Positions 1-8,363 are shown, counted from the stretch's first letter. The stretch is DNA of 64,000 nt from Paenibacillus marchantiae (GCF_028771845.1 NZ_CP118270.1:2418001-2482000), one strand, 5' to 3'. Translations and numbers: made by a program. The notes: generated by a model not told the origin, from the letters alone.

Positions 1-193
1 GTTCGGCGGTGTTGTTTATTACAGTGTGGAGAATGGCAAGTTGGTTGTGTCGGCATCCGGTGCATACGGTATGGGTTTATATGACGGTGACTTGAACTTT
101 GCCTATGACTATAAAGATGGCGAGTGGCAGGCTGTGGACTTGGAATACAGCACGGAAGAGTATGAAGATGAGTACTATGAATCTTTTGATTGA
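1..193 (+). CDS. C-terminal end of an unidentified protein (5' end outside window)
   Basis: An open frame starts at base 2 and runs to a TGA at 191-193, giving 63 residues of a protein whose start lies upstream of the window. The fragment is rich in Gly, Tyr and acidic residues and ends in an acidic Glu/Asp/Tyr tail. It looks like the end of an extracellular or surface protein, but I do not recognise a family. It is followed by about 250 bp of non-coding DNA before the next gene on the same strand, so the two are probably not tightly co-translated. Confidence 0.6.
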   Translation, partial: FGGVVYYSVENGKLVVSASGAYGMGLYDGDLNFAYDYKDGEWQAVDLEYSTEEYEDEYYESFD

Positions 194-440
194 TCGGAAG
201 TAATCAGAGAAGCGCAGAATAGCTGAGAACAATGATAAAAAAATATGTCCCCACGGTCTGAAATGACAGAGGGAAACGGGTGAGGCTGAAAAAATGATGT
301 ACCTTTAGCCTCGCTTTGTGCTATCCAAAATCGAATTTTTTTTCAGAGATTTACCATGAAATGGTTGACACAAACACTTTAGTCGTTTAAATGTATAAAG
401 GATGGAACTCATCTATTTCATACTTTAGGAGGGATCATTC

Positions 441-1154
441 ATGAAGAAGAAGGTTGTATTGGGCTTAATGGTGGGTACACTAACTCTCGGCATCGGCACT
501 GGCGCACTCGCAGCAACGGGTCTGGAACCGATCAAAGCATATTTGAACAGCAAGATATCTCTGAAATTAAACGGGACGACGGTAACAGCCAAAGATGCTA
601 ATGGGAAAACGGTATTGCCGATTACTTACAACGGAACGACCTATTTGCCAGTGCGTGCAGTCGGCACACTGCTCGGTACAGAAATTACGTATGACAGCGC
701 GACATCATCCGTTAACATTGGCAGCAGTAATGGATCTGCACCGCCATCCGAAACCGGCAAGCTGACATTAAGTTCGCTGGGAACTGCAGCCTTGGGCACC
801 TCGGACTGGCATACCAAAGATCCGGCCGAAACGGCGTACAAAGGCAAAGATTACAAAGATGTTTACCTGCATACCGACACAGCCAAGCAAGGCAAGAGCT
901 TCCAAGTTATGACCCAGAAAAAGTATGCCAAGCTTCATCTCGATTTGGCTGTTCTTGGCGGTTCACAGAAGCTTGAGATTATGGACGAAAACAATACAAC
1001 GCTCAAGACGGTATCGCTTGCTCCTGAAGACGGATTGGTTGGGGTAGACGTGGATGTTGCAGACACGGATGCCGTCTTTGTTGAAATCGTTGATGAGGAC
1101 CCGGGTGCCTCCCTGTTTGTTCCGTTGACGACCTCATATTTAACCAAAAAATAA
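441..1154 (+). CDS. Secreted stalk-domain (copper amine oxidase N-like) protein
   Basis: The 237-residue product has a clear Sec signal peptide (positively charged N-terminus, hydrophobic core, cleavage near ALA-AT at about residue 25). It is followed by a copper-amine-oxidase-N-like 'stalk' domain at about 30-95, recognisable by the LPVRAVGTLLG signature. The remaining 130 residues look like a beta-sandwich that may bind sugar or wall. The start is supported by an AGGAGGGA site at 427-434. Stalk domains are common in Paenibacillus wall proteins, but the function here is unknown. A bidirectional terminator follows at once, so the gene is probably monocistronic. The weak TTGACA-like box near 365 has poor spacing to any -10. 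Confidence 0.75.
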   Translation: MKKKVVLGLMVGTLTLGIGTGALAATGLEPIKAYLNSKISLKLNGTTVTAKDANGKTVLPITYNGTTYLPVRAVGTLLGTEITYDSATSSVNIGSSNGSAPPSETGKLTLSSLGTAALGTSDWHTKDPAETAYKGKDYKDVYLHTDTAKQGKSFQVMTQKKYAKLHLDLAVLGGSQKLEIMDENNTTLKTVSLAPEDGLVGVDVDVADTDAVFVEIVDEDPGASLFVPLTTSYLTKK

Positions 1155-1165
1155 ACGAGATATTA

Positions 1166-1230
1166 AAAACGATTATCGCCTATGCATCAGCCGGATGGTT
1201 GTTCCGGATTGGCATAGTGATAATCGTTTT
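1166..1230. terminator. Bidirectional intrinsic terminator
   Basis: The arms at about 1166-1177 and 1218-1230 pair (AAAACGATTATC with GATAATCGTTTT) and are flanked by A and T runs. It sits between convergent genes and can serve both the stalk protein and the dioxygenase. Confidence 0.8.
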
Positions 1231-1257
1231 TTTGTTCTTTTGGGACGTATGATCAGG

Positions 1258-2232
1258 TTAGCGAATTGCTGTATCGAGCGGTTTGAGATTCGCTTCAATC
1301 TCTGCACGGCGACCTTCAAGGAATGGAGGCAATGCCAGGGACTCTCCAAGATGAGCCAATTCTTCATCCGTGTCGAAGCCGGGACCATCGGTTGCCAGCT
1401 CGAACAGAATGCCATTGGCTTCACGGAAGTACAGGGAGCGGAAGTAGAAACGGTCTACGAAACCGGAATTCGGGAATCGGAAATTATGAACCCGTTCTAC
1501 CCATTGTTTCAGTTCTTCTTCATTATCGACGCGGAAGGCAACATGGTGCACGCTGCCTCGTCCAGGGCGTTCTTGGGCAAGGTCATTTCGTTCTTCGACA
1601 TGCACCTCAGAGCCATTTCCACCTTCACCGGATTCGAAGACGAGTACATCGGGTTGGCCTGCGACAAAAGCAGGATAGGTTCCTTTTTGACGGAAGCCGA
1701 GCAGTTCAGTAAGAACTGGAGCCGTAAGGGACGCATCTCTAACGGTAAGATGGACTGGGCCTAAGCCTACAATGCCATACTCGACAGGTACAGGGCTTTG
1801 TTCCCAAGGTTTGCCCCCTGCAACACCTGTATTGTGTTCATCAGAAACCAGAATCAGACGTTGTCCTTCAAAGTCCGTAAACGAGAGAGTGGCACGCCCA
1901 CCGCGTTCAGTGATTTCTCCATGAGGAACATCGAATTCGTCAAAACGCTGTTGCCAGTAAGTCAGGGCTGCATCGCTAGGAACACGAAGTGATGTTGCTG
2001 AGATACTGTTCACGCCTTCGCGTGTCTGTCCGGCCATCGGAATTTCAAAGAAAGTAAGTTCGGTACCCGGATTCCCTTTTTCATCTCCATAGAAGAGGTG
2101 ATAGACCGAAACATCATCCTGATTGACTGTTTTTTTGATCAGTCGCAAACCCATGACGTTGGTGTAGAACCGATAATTCTCAGCGGCGTGTGCGGTCAGT
2201 GCAGATACATGGTGAAGTCCTTTAATTTGCAT
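1258..2232 (-). CDS. Ring-cleaving dioxygenase, glyoxalase/VOC fold (MhqO/MhqA-like)
   Basis: The 324-residue protein has two vicinal-oxygen-chelate modules, at about 1-150 and 155-310. The N-terminus (KGLHHVSALTAHA) carries the first metal His, and the second module carries GPVHLTV and SVHHVAFRV. The family includes Bacillus MhqO and MhqA, which take part in resistance to quinones and catechol-like compounds and are induced by electrophiles. The cytosolic enzyme would open an aromatic or hydroquinone ring with Fe(II). The start is supported by an AGGAGG-like site 10 bp upstream. A perfect 7-bp inverted repeat at 2283-2297 lies just upstream and is a likely repressor site. Confidence 0.85.
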   Translation of the reverse strand: MQIKGLHHVSALTAHAAENYRFYTNVMGLRLIKKTVNQDDVSVYHLFYGDEKGNPGTELTFFEIPMAGQTREGVNSISATSLRVPSDAALTYWQQRFDEFDVPHGEITERGGRATLSFTDFEGQRLILVSDEHNTGVAGGKPWEQSPVPVEYGIVGLGPVHLTVRDASLTAPVLTELLGFRQKGTYPAFVAGQPDVLVFESGEGGNGSEVHVEERNDLAQERPGRGSVHHVAFRVDNEEELKQWVERVHNFRFPNSGFVDRFYFRSLYFREANGILFELATDGPGFDTDEELAHLGESLALPPFLEGRRAEIEANLKPLDTAIR

Positions 2233-2282
2233 TATAAATTCCTCCTGGTGGCTAATTTATTGTTTATAATATTTCCGTTAAG

Positions 2283-2297
2283 AAAGTTACTAACTTT
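2283..2297. promoter_or_regulatory. Inverted repeat upstream of the dioxygenase, probable operator
   Basis: The sequence is AAAGTTA-C-TAACTTT, a perfect 7-bp inverted repeat about 50 bp upstream of the dioxygenase start, next to an AT-rich -10-like stretch on the minus strand. MarR- and HxlR-type thiol or quinone sensors bind such palindromes. No regulator gene is adjacent, so the binder is unknown. Confidence 0.45.
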
Positions 2298-2459
2298 TTG
2301 TGTGTTTTGTTGTTGGATTTATCTTAACATAAAGATATTTAAAATACAATCCTAATTTAGAATTCCATCTGGACAGTGCATTCATTCAATGACAAAATGA
2401 AAAAGTTAACATTAAAGAGATAAACTGTGTTTGTGTAATGAGAAGGAGAGAAGAGGAAC

Positions 2460-3221
2460 ATGGCTTATCCTCAGTGGCTAGACCCTTATGATGCAAAACC
2501 GTTTATGCTGTTTTCCAGTTCCCACCTATGGGCGATCGGTGTGATTGCTGCACTGGTTATATTGATATTCCTGTTTCGGAATTGGCTGCGGTCCTGGGCA
2601 CCGCACACACGTCGTACCTTTCGGATCGCTCTGGCATGTGTCATGTTCGGCTGTGAGATTGTGCTTCAGTTCTGGTATGTATATGGGGATGTGTGGAGTC
2701 TACAGACTTCATTGCCGCTGGAGTTATGCAGTCTGTCACTATTGTTATCTGCGCTGCTATTATTGACACGCAGCCGACTGCTGCATTCTGCATTGTTATT
2801 CGCAGGAATAGCAGGGGCATTGATGGCAATTGTAACGCCTAATCTCGGTTATGGTTTTGCACATTTTCGTTTCATTCAATTTTTTACTGCTCACGCTTGT
2901 ATTATTCTGGCGTTGCTCTATATGACTTGGGTGGAACAGCTTCGTCCAAGCTGGAGATCTGTGTTGGGTTCGATGATATTCGTGAACGTGGCTGCGTTGG
3001 TCGTATATGGTGTGGATGTCCTGCTTGACGCCAATTATATGTTCCTGAGACACAAACCGAATACGCCTTCAGTGCTCGACATGTTGGGCCCCTACCCCTT
3101 GTACATTCTTGGGGAAGAGGTATTGGCGTTAGTCATGTTCTCCCTAATGTACGTCCTGCTCTTTGCCATTCCGGAGCGGCTGAATAATCGAGTGAAGAGA
3201 GGAAAGAGTTCAGCGCTCTAG
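2460..3221 (+). CDS. TIGR02206/YwaF-family integral membrane protein
   Basis: This 253-residue protein is almost entirely hydrophobic, with about seven membrane spans starting near residue 23. It matches the YwaF/TIGR02206 family: the N-terminal HLWAIG stretch, the LPLELCSLSLLLSALLLLT segment and the C-terminal GPYPLYILGEE motif. Its biochemical role is not known. The start has a GAAGGAGAG site about 10 bp upstream. It is followed by a terminator shared with the convergent dehydrogenase and is probably transcribed alone. Confidence 0.75.
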   Translation: MAYPQWLDPYDAKPFMLFSSSHLWAIGVIAALVILIFLFRNWLRSWAPHTRRTFRIALACVMFGCEIVLQFWYVYGDVWSLQTSLPLELCSLSLLLSALLLLTRSRLLHSALLFAGIAGALMAIVTPNLGYGFAHFRFIQFFTAHACIILALLYMTWVEQLRPSWRSVLGSMIFVNVAALVVYGVDVLLDANYMFLRHKPNTPSVLDMLGPYPLYILGEEVLALVMFSLMYVLLFAIPERLNNRVKRGKSSAL

Positions 3222-3295
3222 TTAAAGGTCATCCGATACCGATAGTAGGCAGCGGGAGCTGTTCTTCGTTCTTCTATAAAGATATATTTCAAACT

Positions 3296-3342
3296 AAACA
3301 TCCCGCAGCGGTCTGGATATCCAGATCGTTAGCGGGATGTTT
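3296..3342. terminator. Bidirectional intrinsic terminator
   Basis: The arms AAACATCCCGC (about 3296-3306) and GCGGGATGTTT (3332-3342) pair perfectly, between two convergent genes. Confidence 0.75.
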
Positions 3343-3377
3343 GGCTGTTAACTCCACATGGAACATGTTTCTAATCT

Positions 3378-4172
3378 TTATCCACGGAGCAAAGATTCCG
3401 CTCCATCCACATAGATCCGGGTACCGGTCACATGGGAAGATTCATCGGAAGCGAGGAAGAGCACCAGATTGGCGACTTGCTTCGACGTTCCAGGTTCACC
3501 TTTGAGTGGATGTTCATGACCTTCCGGAAATTCAACCGGGATCTGTACTTCTTTCAGATCGTCCGAAGGATAGGTGTTGTCATCGATGTTCGTGTCTATG
3601 GCTCCTGGGCAGACGGCGTTGACACGAATCTTGTAACGAGCCAGTTCCAATGCTGCCATCTTTGTAAAAGCCGTCTGACCTGCTTTACTGGAAGCGTATG
3701 CAGAGAACCCTATGCCAGAGAATACACGGTTACCGTTGATGGAACTCGTAATAATAATGCTTCCTCCGCGGTCTTTCAAATGGGGTATGGCGTACTTCAC
3801 AGTTGCGAACGTACCGCGCATATTGATGCCCATCGTCTGATCCCAGTCCTCAGGTTCCATCGTTTCAATGGGAGCCATCGTGCCGTTGATGCCCGCATTG
3901 GCAAATACAATATCAAGCTGTCCAGCTTGCTCTGCCACCTGATTGATTGCTTTCTGCACGTTGTCCGGTTTGGATATATCACATTCAATGACGTGGCCTT
4001 CTCCGCCTGCATTCTCAATCGTCTGTTTGGTTTTCTCAGCATTCTCCGGGGTCCGGTCCAGCATGAACACTTTGGCCCCATGCTCAGCGAAACGAATGGC
4101 TGTTGCCTGACCAATTCCTGAGCCACCTCCGGTTACAATCGCAACTTTCCCTTGCAAACGTTGTTCAGTCAT
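3378..4172 (-). CDS. Short-chain dehydrogenase/reductase (SDR)
   Basis: This is a 264-residue classical SDR. The Rossmann nucleotide motif TGGGSGIG is at 14-21, NAG at 92-94, the catalytic Ser near 143-144, and the YASSK motif supplies Tyr159 and Lys163. Asp39 after the second strand favours NAD(H) over NADP(H). The substrate cannot be told from sequence. The C-terminal insertion around 205-230 is longer than in FabG. The start is supported by a GGAGGGA site on the minus strand. The gene stands alone between terminators. Confidence 0.88.
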   Translation of the reverse strand: MTEQRLQGKVAIVTGGGSGIGQATAIRFAEHGAKVFMLDRTPENAEKTKQTIENAGGEGHVIECDISKPDNVQKAINQVAEQAGQLDIVFANAGINGTMAPIETMEPEDWDQTMGINMRGTFATVKYAIPHLKDRGGSIIITSSINGNRVFSGIGFSAYASSKAGQTAFTKMAALELARYKIRVNAVCPGAIDTNIDDNTYPSDDLKEVQIPVEFPEGHEHPLKGEPGTSKQVANLVLFLASDESSHVTGTRIYVDGAESLLRG

Positions 4173-4258
4173 CCTGATCCCTCCGTATCGTATGGATTAT
4201 CAGTAACTCTCTATCTCTACATACCCGACTAAAGAGTGATGAATCATATGCACGATAC

Positions 4259-4289
4259 AAAAAAACAGGACCGTTCAACGGCCCTGTTT
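4259..4289 (-). terminator. Intrinsic terminator of the YqkE-like gene
   Basis: The stem AAACAGG/CCTGTTT has a further CCG/CGG inner pairing. On the minus strand it ends in a run of seven T, just past the stop at 4330. Confidence 0.75.
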
Positions 4290-4329
4290 CTATCATTTAG
4301 ATATCATGATGATCTGATTGCTGCAAAAA

Positions 4330-4587
4330 TTACTTGTGTTTCTTCCAGTCCAGCGAACTGTTATTCAACAGGTACTCAAAATCATTATCTTTTCGCTTCT
4401 GTTCCGCTTTACGAGCTTCTTCCGCCTGCAGGCGTTCCTGCTCTTTGCGGTCTGCCTCGGCAGCCTTGGCTTCATCCGCCTGAGCTTTCAGTTTCTCTAA
4501 CACATCACTGCTCAGCAGATCCTTTAGTGTGGTCGGTTTATCCCGTGCTGCTTTGGGAGCAGGGGTGTGTTTTTTGGATTTTGCCAT
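4330..4587 (-). CDS. YqkE/DUF3886-like small charged protein
   Basis: The 85-residue protein starts with MAKSKKH, has a short helical motif (TTLKDLLSSDVLEKLKAQ) and then a long Lys/Glu/Ala-rich stretch predicted to be one helix. It ends in FEYLLNNSSLDWKKHK. This architecture fits the YqkE (DUF3886) family, whose role is unknown. An upstream in-frame ATG at 4611 exists, but the GAGAGGAGA site lies 9 nt before 4587, so the shorter start is chosen. It has its own terminator and is probably monocistronic. Confidence 0.75.
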   Translation of the reverse strand: MAKSKKHTPAPKAARDKPTTLKDLLSSDVLEKLKAQADEAKAAEADRKEQERLQAEEARKAEQKRKDNDFEYLLNNSSLDWKKHK

Positions 4588-4787
4588 AGAATAATCTCCT
4601 CTCAAAAACATGAATCAGCTTCCATTATCGTTCAGTAAATATATTATATCAGGTTCACCAAACCCATTCCATGAAGCTGAGGGACAAAAGCAGGAAATAG
4701 GGGGTTACGTGACGAATGAAAACGGGTATAAATTCATATATTATTACCGATACTGCGACTATTCCCTGGAGAAAGGAGTCGTTGTTC

Positions 4788-4898
4788 GTGGAAGTAAACC
4801 GTAGTTTACTGAAAGGGCTTGCATGGGGTGTTGCTTTCAGCTGTCCGCTATGGATTGCGATCATCGGTTGGTTGCGTTTGATGGGATGGATGTATTGA
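4788..4898 (+). CDS. Small single-span membrane protein, GTG start
   Basis: A 36-residue frame begins at a GTG preceded by AAAGGAG with 9-nt spacing. It encodes a charged N-terminus (EVNRSLLK), then a hydrophobic segment of about 20 residues rich in Trp. A longer frame from an ATG at 4716 is open, but its first 24 codons lack a ribosome site and look non-coding. I do not recognise the family. Support is the ribosome site, the membrane-like composition and the terminator downstream. Confidence 0.5.
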   Translation: MEVNRSLLKGLAWGVAFSCPLWIAIIGWLRLMGWMY

Positions 4899-4967
4899 GA
4901 TCAGCGGGTTGCAGAGCTGCTGCATATAGAGTTGTGCCGGAAGAGGGCATTTTTTATAAAGTCATTT

Positions 4968-4982
4968 ATGTAAACGCTAACA
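4968..4982. promoter_or_regulatory. cre-like site (CcpA consensus match)
   Basis: ATGTAAACGCTAACA matches the catabolite-responsive consensus WTGNAANCGNWNNCW at every defined position. Its place is odd: downstream of a small ORF and just before a terminator, with no promoter visible. It may be fortuitous. Confidence 0.3.
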
Positions 4983-4988
4983 TTGAAT

Positions 4989-5027
4989 AAAGCTCTGCCT
5001 TGCGTGAATACGCAGGACAGAGCTTTT
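4989..5027. terminator. Bidirectional intrinsic terminator
   Basis: AAAGCTCTG (4989-4997) pairs with CAGAGCTTT (5018-5026), with further pairing CCTTGCGT/ACGCAGGA inside. It lies between the small membrane ORF and the convergent cyclophilin gene. Confidence 0.8.
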
Positions 5028-5085
5028 GTTTGTCTTACAGGTTGTGAATTAAGATGGATAACTAAAATCCGTTCCAAAGGTAAGG

Positions 5086-5733
5086 TTAAGGCATTTTTAC
5101 CGGTTCAGGATATTCTACTCCTTGAGTGTCGACAGTGACTTTTTTCATCACCTGATCCGTAACCGGTTTGTCTTGTTCGCCTATTTGTTGAGCAGCTATT
5201 CCATCAACGACGTCCATACCTTCTGTCACTTTGCCAAAGGTAGCATAAGCGTTATCCAGATAATCAGCATCCGCTAACATGATAAAAAACTGGGAGCCTG
5301 CGGAGTCCAAATCATTTGTCCGCGCCATGGAGATAACCCCACGCGTGTGATTAAGGTGGTTTTTATGACCATTGGATGTAAATTCTCCTTTGATCGCATA
5401 ACCTGGGCCGCCCGAACCATCGCCGTTTGGATCACCACCTTGAATCATAAAGCCTGGGATAACACGGTGAAAGTTCAAACCGTCATAGAAACCTTTATTC
5501 GCCAATGAGATAAAATTGTTCACCGTATTTGGTGCAATCTCCGGATAGAGCTCGATGACGATTTTCTGACCATCTGACATTTCAATTGTGGCTACAGGAT
5601 TGGGACCAGTAGGCTCCACTGGAGCCGGTGTTTCCGTCGCGCTGCTTGCAGGGCGCCCACAACCACTAATGACGATAAGCAACATCGCTAGAACCAGCGA
5701 CACAGCTGTTGTTTTTTTCCACCGAAAAGACAT
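5086..5733 (-). CDS. Cyclophilin-type peptidyl-prolyl isomerase lipoprotein
   Basis: The 215-residue protein has a lipoprotein signal with Cys25 (VISGCGRP) and a short linker, then a cyclophilin domain at about 45-210 with the family motif FHRVIPGFMIQGGDP and the later FGKVTEGMDVVD. It would act on the outer face of the membrane, speeding cis-trans isomerisation of prolyl bonds in exported proteins. Cytosolic PpiB proteins are shorter and lack the lipobox. The start has AAGGGGGA upstream. The gene is flanked by non-coding DNA and a terminator. Confidence 0.9.
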   Translation of the reverse strand: MSFRWKKTTAVSLVLAMLLIVISGCGRPASSATETPAPVEPTGPNPVATIEMSDGQKIVIELYPEIAPNTVNNFISLANKGFYDGLNFHRVIPGFMIQGGDPNGDGSGGPGYAIKGEFTSNGHKNHLNHTRGVISMARTNDLDSAGSQFFIMLADADYLDNAYATFGKVTEGMDVVDGIAAQQIGEQDKPVTDQVMKKVTVDTQGVEYPEPVKMP

Positions 5734-5990
5734 GAGAACGTTCCCCCTTGCATCTCTGCATAATATATTTAGTCAGAATTATTTTCGGATAATCCCTCAA
5801 CTATCATACCGTTTTTGCGGACAAGATGGCAATGCAAGGCAGGATATTATGGGCGATAAGGGATGGTGTAAATGCTTACAGAGGTGTAAAATAAGGAAAA
5901 TGCTTCCGCAGTCAGGGACGTACGGGTCTGTTCCGTCCGCTCCAATACACGGCAGTCCCGGCGTCAGTAACGGAAAGGGCGTGCGGGTAT

Positions 5991-7202
5991 ATGGACTTCT
6001 CGTGGAAGCGTAATCTGGTGATTTTGTGGATTGGTGTGTTTTTTTGCAGCACCGCTTATTCGATCTCCATCCCATTTCTGCCTTTGTTTCTGAGTGGCGA
6101 TCTGGGCGTTCGTGATCACCTGGAGTTCTGGTCAGGGCTTGCCTTTGGCATCACGTTTCTGGCAAGTGCGCTGGTGTCTCCCTTCTGGGGATCACTGGCT
6201 GACAAATACGGGCGCAAGCCAATGCTGATCCGGTCGGGATACAGCCTTGCGGTTTTGTATTTGATCAATTATTTTGTGCAGGACCCGTATTCATTAATCG
6301 TGGTTCGTTTGTTTCAGGGATTGCTCGCGGGGTTTGTTCCGGCGGCGATTGCACTGGTTGGTACCAACACACCGGAAGAGAAGACAGGGTATGCTCTCGG
6401 TATCATGTCTACAGCCGGAGCAACAGGAGGTATAATCGGCCCATTAATTGGTGGGGTGGTAAGCCACTATTATGGCAACCGGAATGCATTTTTATTTTCC
6501 AGCATCGTAGTATTGGTCTCGGCGTTGATCGCAACCTTCTGGGTCAAAGAAGAGAACTTCAACCGGAACAAGGCACGTTCTCATGTGATGGATGACATCC
6601 GTGAAGCCAGGGCCAATAAATTATTTATTACGGTGCTTGGCATGATGGGCATATGTACCTTCTCCGTGATGATTCTGGAGCCGTTATTGACGGTATACGT
6701 GATGGAAATGGGCATTCAGCCCGATCGTGCTTCTCTCAGCTCGGGCATTATTTTCTCTGCGGTTGGTGTGGCTACGGTTATTATGGCACCGCGCTGGGGT
6801 AAGATCGGTTCGCGAATCGGTTATGGCAAAGTTCTGATCATTGGCCTCGTTGGTGGGGCGATTGGTAACCTGCTGCAGTTTTTCACTACAGGTTATATTG
6901 GATTCGGCATCTTGCGTTTTGTGTATGGATTGTTCTTTGCTGCGGTGTTCCCGGCGATTAATGCAATGATTGTGCAAGTGACAGAACCTGGCTTCCGGGG
7001 AAGAGCATTCAGCCTGAATCAGTCGGCTTCCCAGATCGGTACGATGGCGGGGCCGATAATCGGTGGTGTTCTGGGTGGCTGGTTGCCGATTCGTTGGATT
7101 TTTATCATCAATGGAGTGGCGCTGCTGATTACCGCCATTGTGGCGAAATGGTCCCGACTGGAGGAGAAGTTGCCGGGAGCGGGCAAACCTTTGGCGAAGT
7201 AA
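5991..7202 (+). CDS. MFS drug/metabolite exporter
   Basis: This 403-residue protein has 12 predicted spans. The MFS motif A appears as GSLADKYGRKP after span 2, with motif C-like glycines in span 5 (TAGATGGIIGPLIGG), typical of 14- or 12-span antiporters. It resembles Bacillus multidrug exporters such as YitG, but the substrate is unknown. The start follows a GGAAAGG site about 11 nt upstream. A cre-like half-consensus sequence lies at 5867-5880, with one mismatch in the central CG. A strong terminator follows, so it is probably a single-gene unit. Confidence 0.85.
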   Translation: MDFSWKRNLVILWIGVFFCSTAYSISIPFLPLFLSGDLGVRDHLEFWSGLAFGITFLASALVSPFWGSLADKYGRKPMLIRSGYSLAVLYLINYFVQDPYSLIVVRLFQGLLAGFVPAAIALVGTNTPEEKTGYALGIMSTAGATGGIIGPLIGGVVSHYYGNRNAFLFSSIVVLVSALIATFWVKEENFNRNKARSHVMDDIREARANKLFITVLGMMGICTFSVMILEPLLTVYVMEMGIQPDRASLSSGIIFSAVGVATVIMAPRWGKIGSRIGYGKVLIIGLVGGAIGNLLQFFTTGYIGFGILRFVYGLFFAAVFPAINAMIVQVTEPGFRGRAFSLNQSASQIGTMAGPIIGGVLGGWLPIRWIFIINGVALLITAIVAKWSRLEEKLPGAGKPLAK

Positions 7203-7244
7203 TCAAAAAATGTTAAAACGTGAAATGGCTAATTGGATAGCAGA

Positions 7245-7286
7245 GAGAGGGATGGCACCGTACGAAGACGGTAGCCATCTCTTTTT
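7245..7286 (+). terminator. Intrinsic terminator of the MFS gene
   Basis: AGAGGGATGGCACCGT pairs with ACGGTAGCCATCTCT around a short loop, followed by a T run. Confidence 0.8.
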
Positions 7287-7379
7287 CAGGATAAAGTCAT
7301 TGTTATTACGAAATTAAAACAAAAAGAAACCTTTTGGGCAAGAGGCTTCCTATATTCTTAATGAATCTGTAATGCGTTC

Positions 7380-7589
7380 CTATTCATCCAAGGATGAATC
7401 TTTTCGTGGACCTTCAACGCCTTCAACGTTCTCCTTCGGAACGGCATGTTCAACAGCATCAAGCTGATCCTCATTTGCTAGGGCTTCGGGAAAGGAATCT
7501 TCCGTGAACAATCCAAAATTCGGATCAATATCCCGCTCGGTTACCAGATTATCGGGCTCATGTACTTGTCGCTTGTGATTATCCTTCAT
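7380..7589 (-). CDS. Small acidic hydrophilic protein, unknown
   Basis: The 69-residue product is strongly acidic and without hydrophobic segments, so probably cytosolic and partly disordered. An ATG at 7620-7622 is in frame, but AGGAGGTG sits 8 nt before the ATG at 7587-7589, which decides the start. It lies 38 bp downstream of another acidic small protein on the same strand and both have good ribosome sites, so the two are likely an operon. I do not recognise either. Small acidic proteins of this kind in Bacillales are often sporulation or stress genes, but nothing here proves it. Confidence 0.6.
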   Translation of the reverse strand: MKDNHKRQVHEPDNLVTERDIDPNFGLFTEDSFPEALANEDQLDAVEHAVPKENVEGVEGPRKDSSLDE

Positions 7590-7627
7590 CGTGTCTGCAC
7601 CTCCTAATTCAGGCTGTGACAAGAGGA

Positions 7628-7996
7628 TTAGCGCCGTGGTGGAATATCGTTCTCCGGTTTCGCATCTGCCCCAGCGCCGTTTAGCAGGTCCGTCCCGTGA
7701 AGAGCGTTGGGGTCGGGTGCCGCAGGATCAACCGGACTATTCGGTTGAATAAGATCAGCATCAGGTACGGATTCGAGTGCAGGCTCCGCTGTCCGTGACT
7801 CCAATTCCGGTTCTTCCGTAGCCGCTACAAGGGGCGGATACACTGTATTATCAGTATCGATACGTTTTCCCGTAACTTCATCAAAAGTGTCTATGTCACC
7901 TTCAGGGACTTCGGTTTCCAGTGGAATATCACGGGACCTCTGATAACGGTCGTAGTAACGTTCACTCTCTTCATTGCTAATCGGTCTGTCTGACAT
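7628..7996 (-). CDS. Small acidic Pro/Asp-rich protein, unknown
   Basis: The 122-residue protein has a charged N-terminus (ESERYYDRYQRSRD) and then a low-complexity tail rich in Glu, Asp, Pro and Ala. There is no signal peptide or membrane span. The start at the ATG 7994-7996 is preceded by GAGGGAG with 8-nt spacing; the first in-frame start three codons earlier has no such site. It is the first gene of a probable two-gene unit with 7380-7589. Family not recognised. Confidence 0.6.
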   Translation of the reverse strand: MSDRPISNEESERYYDRYQRSRDIPLETEVPEGDIDTFDEVTGKRIDTDNTVYPPLVAATEEPELESRTAEPALESVPDADLIQPNSPVDPAAPDPNALHGTDLLNGAGADAKPENDIPPRR

Positions 7997-8201
7997 AAGT
8001 AGCACTCCCTCTCAGTGGATTATATTTATTGGTTGTTTTTTTTGATTGTGCAGTTATCTTGAAAAGAAAGGTTCTTATTTCGTAGTTACCCAAAGGGCTA
8101 ACGTTGTAATCTCGCACCCATTATGATTCCCTTGTGTTCCCAAAATATAAATATAAGCTGAAAGTGAATAATGTACGGATTACAGATTCAACGTATATGC
8201 T

Positions 8202-8363
8202 TTAAAATTTAGGAAATACATATTTGACCAGAAAGTACAGAAATCCAAAGAAAATAATGATATAAGCCGCATACTTGATAAACGTGGAAGCGACCATACT
8301 TGAATCCGATTTGTGTTGGACATCCTTATGTTCTACCTCTACCGTTCTGTGTGGCTCATTCAT
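8202..8363 (-). CDS. Small single-span membrane protein (53 aa)
   Basis: The frame starts at ATG 8361-8363, preceded by an AGGAGTGA site, and ends at TAA 8202-8204. The first 29 residues are charged and His-rich (MNEPHRTVEVEHKDVQHK). The last 25 form one hydrophobic span full of Ile, Phe and Tyr, ending in VKYVFPKF. This predicts a tail-anchored protein with a cytosolic N-terminus. It is short and easily missed by automatic calls. I do not recognise a named family; YqzM-like small sporulation proteins have a similar layout. It is divergent from the gene at 8508. Confidence 0.65.
   Translation of the reverse strand: MNEPHRTVEVEHKDVQHKSDSSMVASTFIKYAAYIIIFFGFLYFLVKYVFPKF

Noticed and set aside
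365..399. TTGACA/TATAAA promoter before the stalk protein
   Set aside because: The spacer is 23 bp, too long; other -10 choices are weak.
1195..1764. 189-codon frame on the plus strand
   Set aside because: It is the antisense shadow of the dioxygenase gene, without a ribosome site or recognisable domain.
3432..4121. 229-codon plus-strand frame
   Set aside because: Antisense of the dehydrogenase gene; composition is unlike a protein and it has no ribosome site.
5867..5880. cre-like sequence upstream of the MFS gene
   Set aside because: The central CG of the consensus is changed to TG, which usually abolishes CcpA binding.
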